Shown here: piece by piece, positions 61,001 through 64,000 of the stretch
Numbering within the stretch: position 1 is the first letter of the stretch
How the letters are laid out: each line of letters begins with the position of its first letter
From: Angiostrongylus vasorum
Lineage: Eukaryota > Nematoda > Chromadorea > Rhabditida > Metastrongylidae
DNA length: 64,000 nucleotides
Assembly: GCA_018806985.1 (NCBI GenBank)
Contig: JADANN010000462.1
Coordinates: 124,001 to 188,000, forward strand
Direction: 5' to 3'
Position numbers and translations under genes: made by a program
Notes under the pieces: model-generated
What the model was told of the DNA's origin: nothing
What the model saw: the letters and a program-made list of their open reading frames with translations, nothing else
Database searches by the model: none

Positions 61001-63273
61001 ACAACGAAAATAAACTTACACGTAGGACGCGAGAACGAATAATCATACTTCCATGGGATAAAAGGTTCAACAAACATATTTGGAATGACTTCTGAAGTTG
61101 AAATTCTTATAATTAAATACAAACTCAGATGGAATTTATAAGGAATAAAAGATAATATGGAGCAGAGTTCTACCTGCAATAAGCAACCGTCCCTTGCCCT
61201 CGTTACGTCTGGTTTCAACGGCTCTACTATTAACGAATTTAAGCATAACAGAATATTATCGACTAACTCCTCAAGCATATTTTTTAGTTCCTTGGTTTGT
61301 ATCCACTGCTCCAAACTGAAATTAGTTATAAACGAAAAAACCTACTAAGTTAAATATTGAAGGTAGAGAGAGACACTCACTTGGAGTACTGCTGGCATAA
61401 CCTCGTAAATATGTCGAAGGCGTTACATTCTATTAAAAGCCTCTGAAAATCAACACGACAATAGACAGAAGCCATGCTCAAGTTTTATGAATGTTCAAAA
61501 TATAACACGATTTAGCCCGCACGCTTTAAATGCAACAAATCAGACAGTACCTTATTAACCGGGCGATTTGCCATAATGTTTACTAAAAACCCGGAACTGT
61601 AGCGTCTCAGAAAGAGATCACGATCATTTGATCGGCACAAAATGTCTAATACCTGTAAGAACTTTCACCATGTTACACATTAATACTGAAAAATTGAATG
61701 CTTAACATATCACGGATGATCCGAATATATACATCCATATTTAGCTTCCCTAGCAACCGGTATAGCGACCGGTATCTTCCTGATGCCACATATAATCACT
61801 TTCTTACACTTTTTGCAATCAGACGGTCCGAAAAGCTCTACTCCACACTTGAAAAGGAAGAAAAAAAGTTTTCTCGAACGAATTCATTGACGGGTAGCTT
61901 AACGGAATAAAAAAACAAAATTGACACAGCATAGGTTGTAACACACTTCCAAATTCTGACAGCAACGTGTTTTCATGACGGACCATAATAACCTACTTTA
62001 ATTGTATATAGGTGATTTATACTCATCGAACGACAGGGAAAAAGTCTCTTTTTACAATCCTGTTATGTTCACAACCTTTCAAATCCACCAATTATTCAAA
62101 AAACATTTAAGGCTGGAAATTAAGCGTCTGGTCAAGCGGCAGCGCTGCTAGACGCCTTAACTCTGCCATGAGTTAAACTTTATATGTTCCAGAAACACGT
62201 AAACACTGATCAACATAATCTAATGCAGCGCTACTGGGAATAACAAATGCTCCTATTGCCAATGCACTCCAGAATAATATTTTGCAACGAACCTGACGAA
62301 TAGCTATCCTCAAATCTTGATCATCAACTGCTTTAACATCACTAGCTAGTGCAACCAGGTGAATACCTTCCCGCAAAACGTCCGTAGATTGGTAAAGACG
62401 CTCACAAACTTTCTAAATGAATAGGTATATTCGAACAAATTTTTGAAACCTCACGTCTTCTACCTAAAACCAAGAAAAAAGAAACAGAACAAAGAAGAAA
62501 CACATAACGCCGCCACGAACCTGCAATCCACCACAGCGAACGAATATTTCTGCAGCAGTTTGACTAGCCATAACGACATTCAGTAAAGCAAAGATCCGAT
62601 AAAGCAGCCTTCCTTGATCTTTTGCGTTATCTGCTAAAGCCAACAGCCCACCATCTGTCGAACCAATAAGAAGCTCAATAAAGCGTCCACCGTATGACTG
62701 CACGATATGTTGCTGAAAAGAAAACATAATAGCGACGTAAACATAAAAAACAAATGAATAAGAAGACCAAGAAACAAAAACTGTAAAAAAGTTAAAGTTA
62801 TATAAGAGGATCAATACTTTAGCACTGTTGTCTTTTCGAGCAAGAAGTTGCAACGAATGGAGTACAAACAATGTTCTTTTTCGGTCAGGTTTTTCCTTCA
62901 GAATATGAAGTAGTGCGTCAAGGACTGCTCCAGGCTGCATTTGTTTTGCATATGTTATACATTTAGCTCCTTCTGGACCGTTGAAATCGAAAAGAGTATG
63001 CAAGGTGAGCGCAGCAGCCCAGTTCAAGTTCACTCTGTAGCACAACATGAAAATTAGATGAAATCTGCTTGTAGAAAAGTAAAGAAAAAAAAACAAAGAT
63101 AAGTGCGCGGAAATATCATACTTGGCAAAATGAGCGATAATGTAGATGAATTCCGACGTATTCTTATCTGAGGCCAGATGCATTACCACTCTTAAAGTGC
63201 TCGGATTCCTACTCAGATAAAAGATGGCGTTGAGCAGTAAATTACTTGTTTGCAGAGAATTTTGGCGACGAAA
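58074..63273 (-). CDS. Divergent beta-catenin-like armadillo-repeat protein, 3' part
   Basis: Exons on the minus strand are 63273-63122, 63034-62818, 62712-62521, 62412-62293, 61652-61551, 61442-61381, 61315-61174, 60940-60699, 60643-60571, 60327-60290, 59903-59856, 58429-58320 and 58186-58074 (TAG). The exons at 60327-60290 and 59903-59856 are tentative but are the only pair I found that restores phase. About 536 residues are visible, and the 5' exons lie beyond the window. Helical repeats resemble armadillo repeats 3-12 of beta-catenin, for example TLHTLFDFNGPEGAK, LQLLARKDNSAK and FVRCGGLQK, which match the spacing of beta-catenin TLHNLL/EGAK/GGLQK. The tail is Ser/Met-rich (GSEGFSMEM). 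Family members act in cadherin adhesion or Wnt signalling. Among nematode paralogues the divergence suggests a WRM-1, BAR-1 or SYS-1 type, but I cannot decide. Another ARM-repeat family is possible. Confidence 0.7.
58700..58945 (-). repeat. Element C, partial
   Basis: Reverse copy starting at GTCCCCCCAAGCTGAGAAGG and ending at ACTCCGAAAAAGGC. The outer 3' third is missing. It lies in an intron of the armadillo-repeat gene. Confidence 0.75.
58975..59285. repeat. Family D copies
   Basis: Two copies: GATGCAGAGATATTTGCAAAAC (plus) and GAGTAATCGTGGGTTCGAATCC (intact box B), which continues GTCTGAGTTTTGCAAA. They form an inverted pair of about 300 bases. Confidence 0.6.
59365..59520 (+). mobile_element. 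Mariner-like helix-turn-helix remnant
   Basis: The plus-strand frame reads ERTMSIWFSRFRIDG, then EERRGHLSE, a stop, and SIIKAIPP. This recalls the N-terminal DNA-binding region of mariner transposases (W-F-x-x-F then a basic R-S-G-R-P-like block). No catalytic DDD domain follows. Confidence 0.4.
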
Positions 63274-63579
63274 CTAAAAAAGAAAGAGGAATCATAAACT
63301 GTACGGGAAGATAAAGATAGAAAAGCAGTTAAGTTATAGAAAGAAGCTTTGTGCAAAAAACCGAACTATAGAATAAACGGACTGGAAAACAAATTCAGTA
63401 GAGTCAAGAAAAACTGAGAAAACCTGCTCTAAAAAATACAAGGATGGTAGAACAGCGCAAATACGATATGAATTAGGCATAAGATTAAAACACATAATGT
63501 GAAAAACAAAGATAAGGACCTAAGAAAACGTAAATAGGCGTTGTGACATTTCAAGTAGATATGTTTGATAAGGTTAAAC

Positions 63580-63855
63580 ATAAAAGGATAAAGCTCTCGA
63601 AACTAATCAATCCCTGAGGGATGCGCCATGCATTCGACTTCATTAAGCATCGTCGGAGGTGATTGAATGCATATCTAGCCTTTATAACAACTCGCAGTAG
63701 CCTACCGATAAATCCAGACACTGCTGCTATCCTCTCAGACAAGGCCGGTACAAATTTGGCGACACCGGAGGGACGGAGGACTTGGTGGGCCTGGGGTGCG
63801 GGGCCGATCCCATGTCTATTGTAAGGCTCTTACGACCATTGCGCCTCACGTGCGC
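63580..63855 (-). repeat. SINE-A copy in an armadillo-gene intron
   Basis: AAAAGGATAAAGCTCTCGAAAC, GGGATGCGCCATGCATTCG, GGTGATTGAATGCATATCTAG and the reverse head ending CGCCTCACGTGCG. Complete copy. Confidence 0.85.
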
Positions 63856-64000
63856 CATCTTTGATAAAGTTGCGTAAAGAAAAAAAATACAGCACTAGAA
63901 CTTCAGAGAATTCAGACCAAAATTAGCGAAATGCGAGCAGTTTAAACGAATAATGTAAAGAAATGGCCTAGCACAAGATGCTAACAGGGGGTCGACTCAC

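Overview
This window looks like nuclear DNA of a parasitic clade V (strongylid, hookworm-like) nematode. Its genes are split into many short exons by AG/GT introns with nematode-style TTTCAG acceptors. Several encoded proteins resemble Caenorhabditis proteins closely, and the intergenic and intronic DNA is crowded with short dispersed repeats. The clade assignment is an inference from protein resemblance and repeat style, not a database result.

Five genes could be assembled exon by exon with consistent splice phases. (1) An F-box protein on + (11.8-17.0 kb, four exons). (2) The 3' end of a small cysteine-containing protein on + (25.7-26.7 kb). (3) gsr-1, glutathione reductase, on - (29.1-37.7 kb, eight exons, 457 aa). 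(4) sec-22, an ER-Golgi R-SNARE, on - (41.2-43.9 kb, six exons, 212 aa). (5) An RRM plus C2H2 zinc-finger protein on + (45.8-51.9 kb, ten exons, about 257 aa). At the right edge a divergent beta-catenin-like armadillo-repeat gene lies on - and runs off the window (58.1 to beyond 63.3 kb, thirteen exons seen). sec-22 and the RRM gene are head to head across 1.9 kb.

Between and inside these genes are at least three SINE-like families with tRNA-like heads (called A, B and D here) and a roughly 370-bp dispersed element (C) with a conserved hairpin. There are also hairpin or foldback MITEs, three decayed pieces of an RTE-type LINE, a mariner-like helix-turn-helix remnant and several microsatellites. 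Most of the remaining open reading frames are translations of these repeats.

The stretches 1-4.7, 5.6-11.8, 17.2-25.7, 26.8-29.1, 37.7-41.2 and 52.1-58.0 kb hold mainly repeats, and no convincing gene was found in them beyond a few weak exon candidates that are listed. gsr-1 serves thiol redox balance, sec-22 vesicle fusion, the armadillo protein probably adhesion or Wnt-type signalling, the F-box protein substrate-specific ubiquitination, and the RRM protein RNA binding. Nothing suggests that the neighbours form a pathway or an operon.
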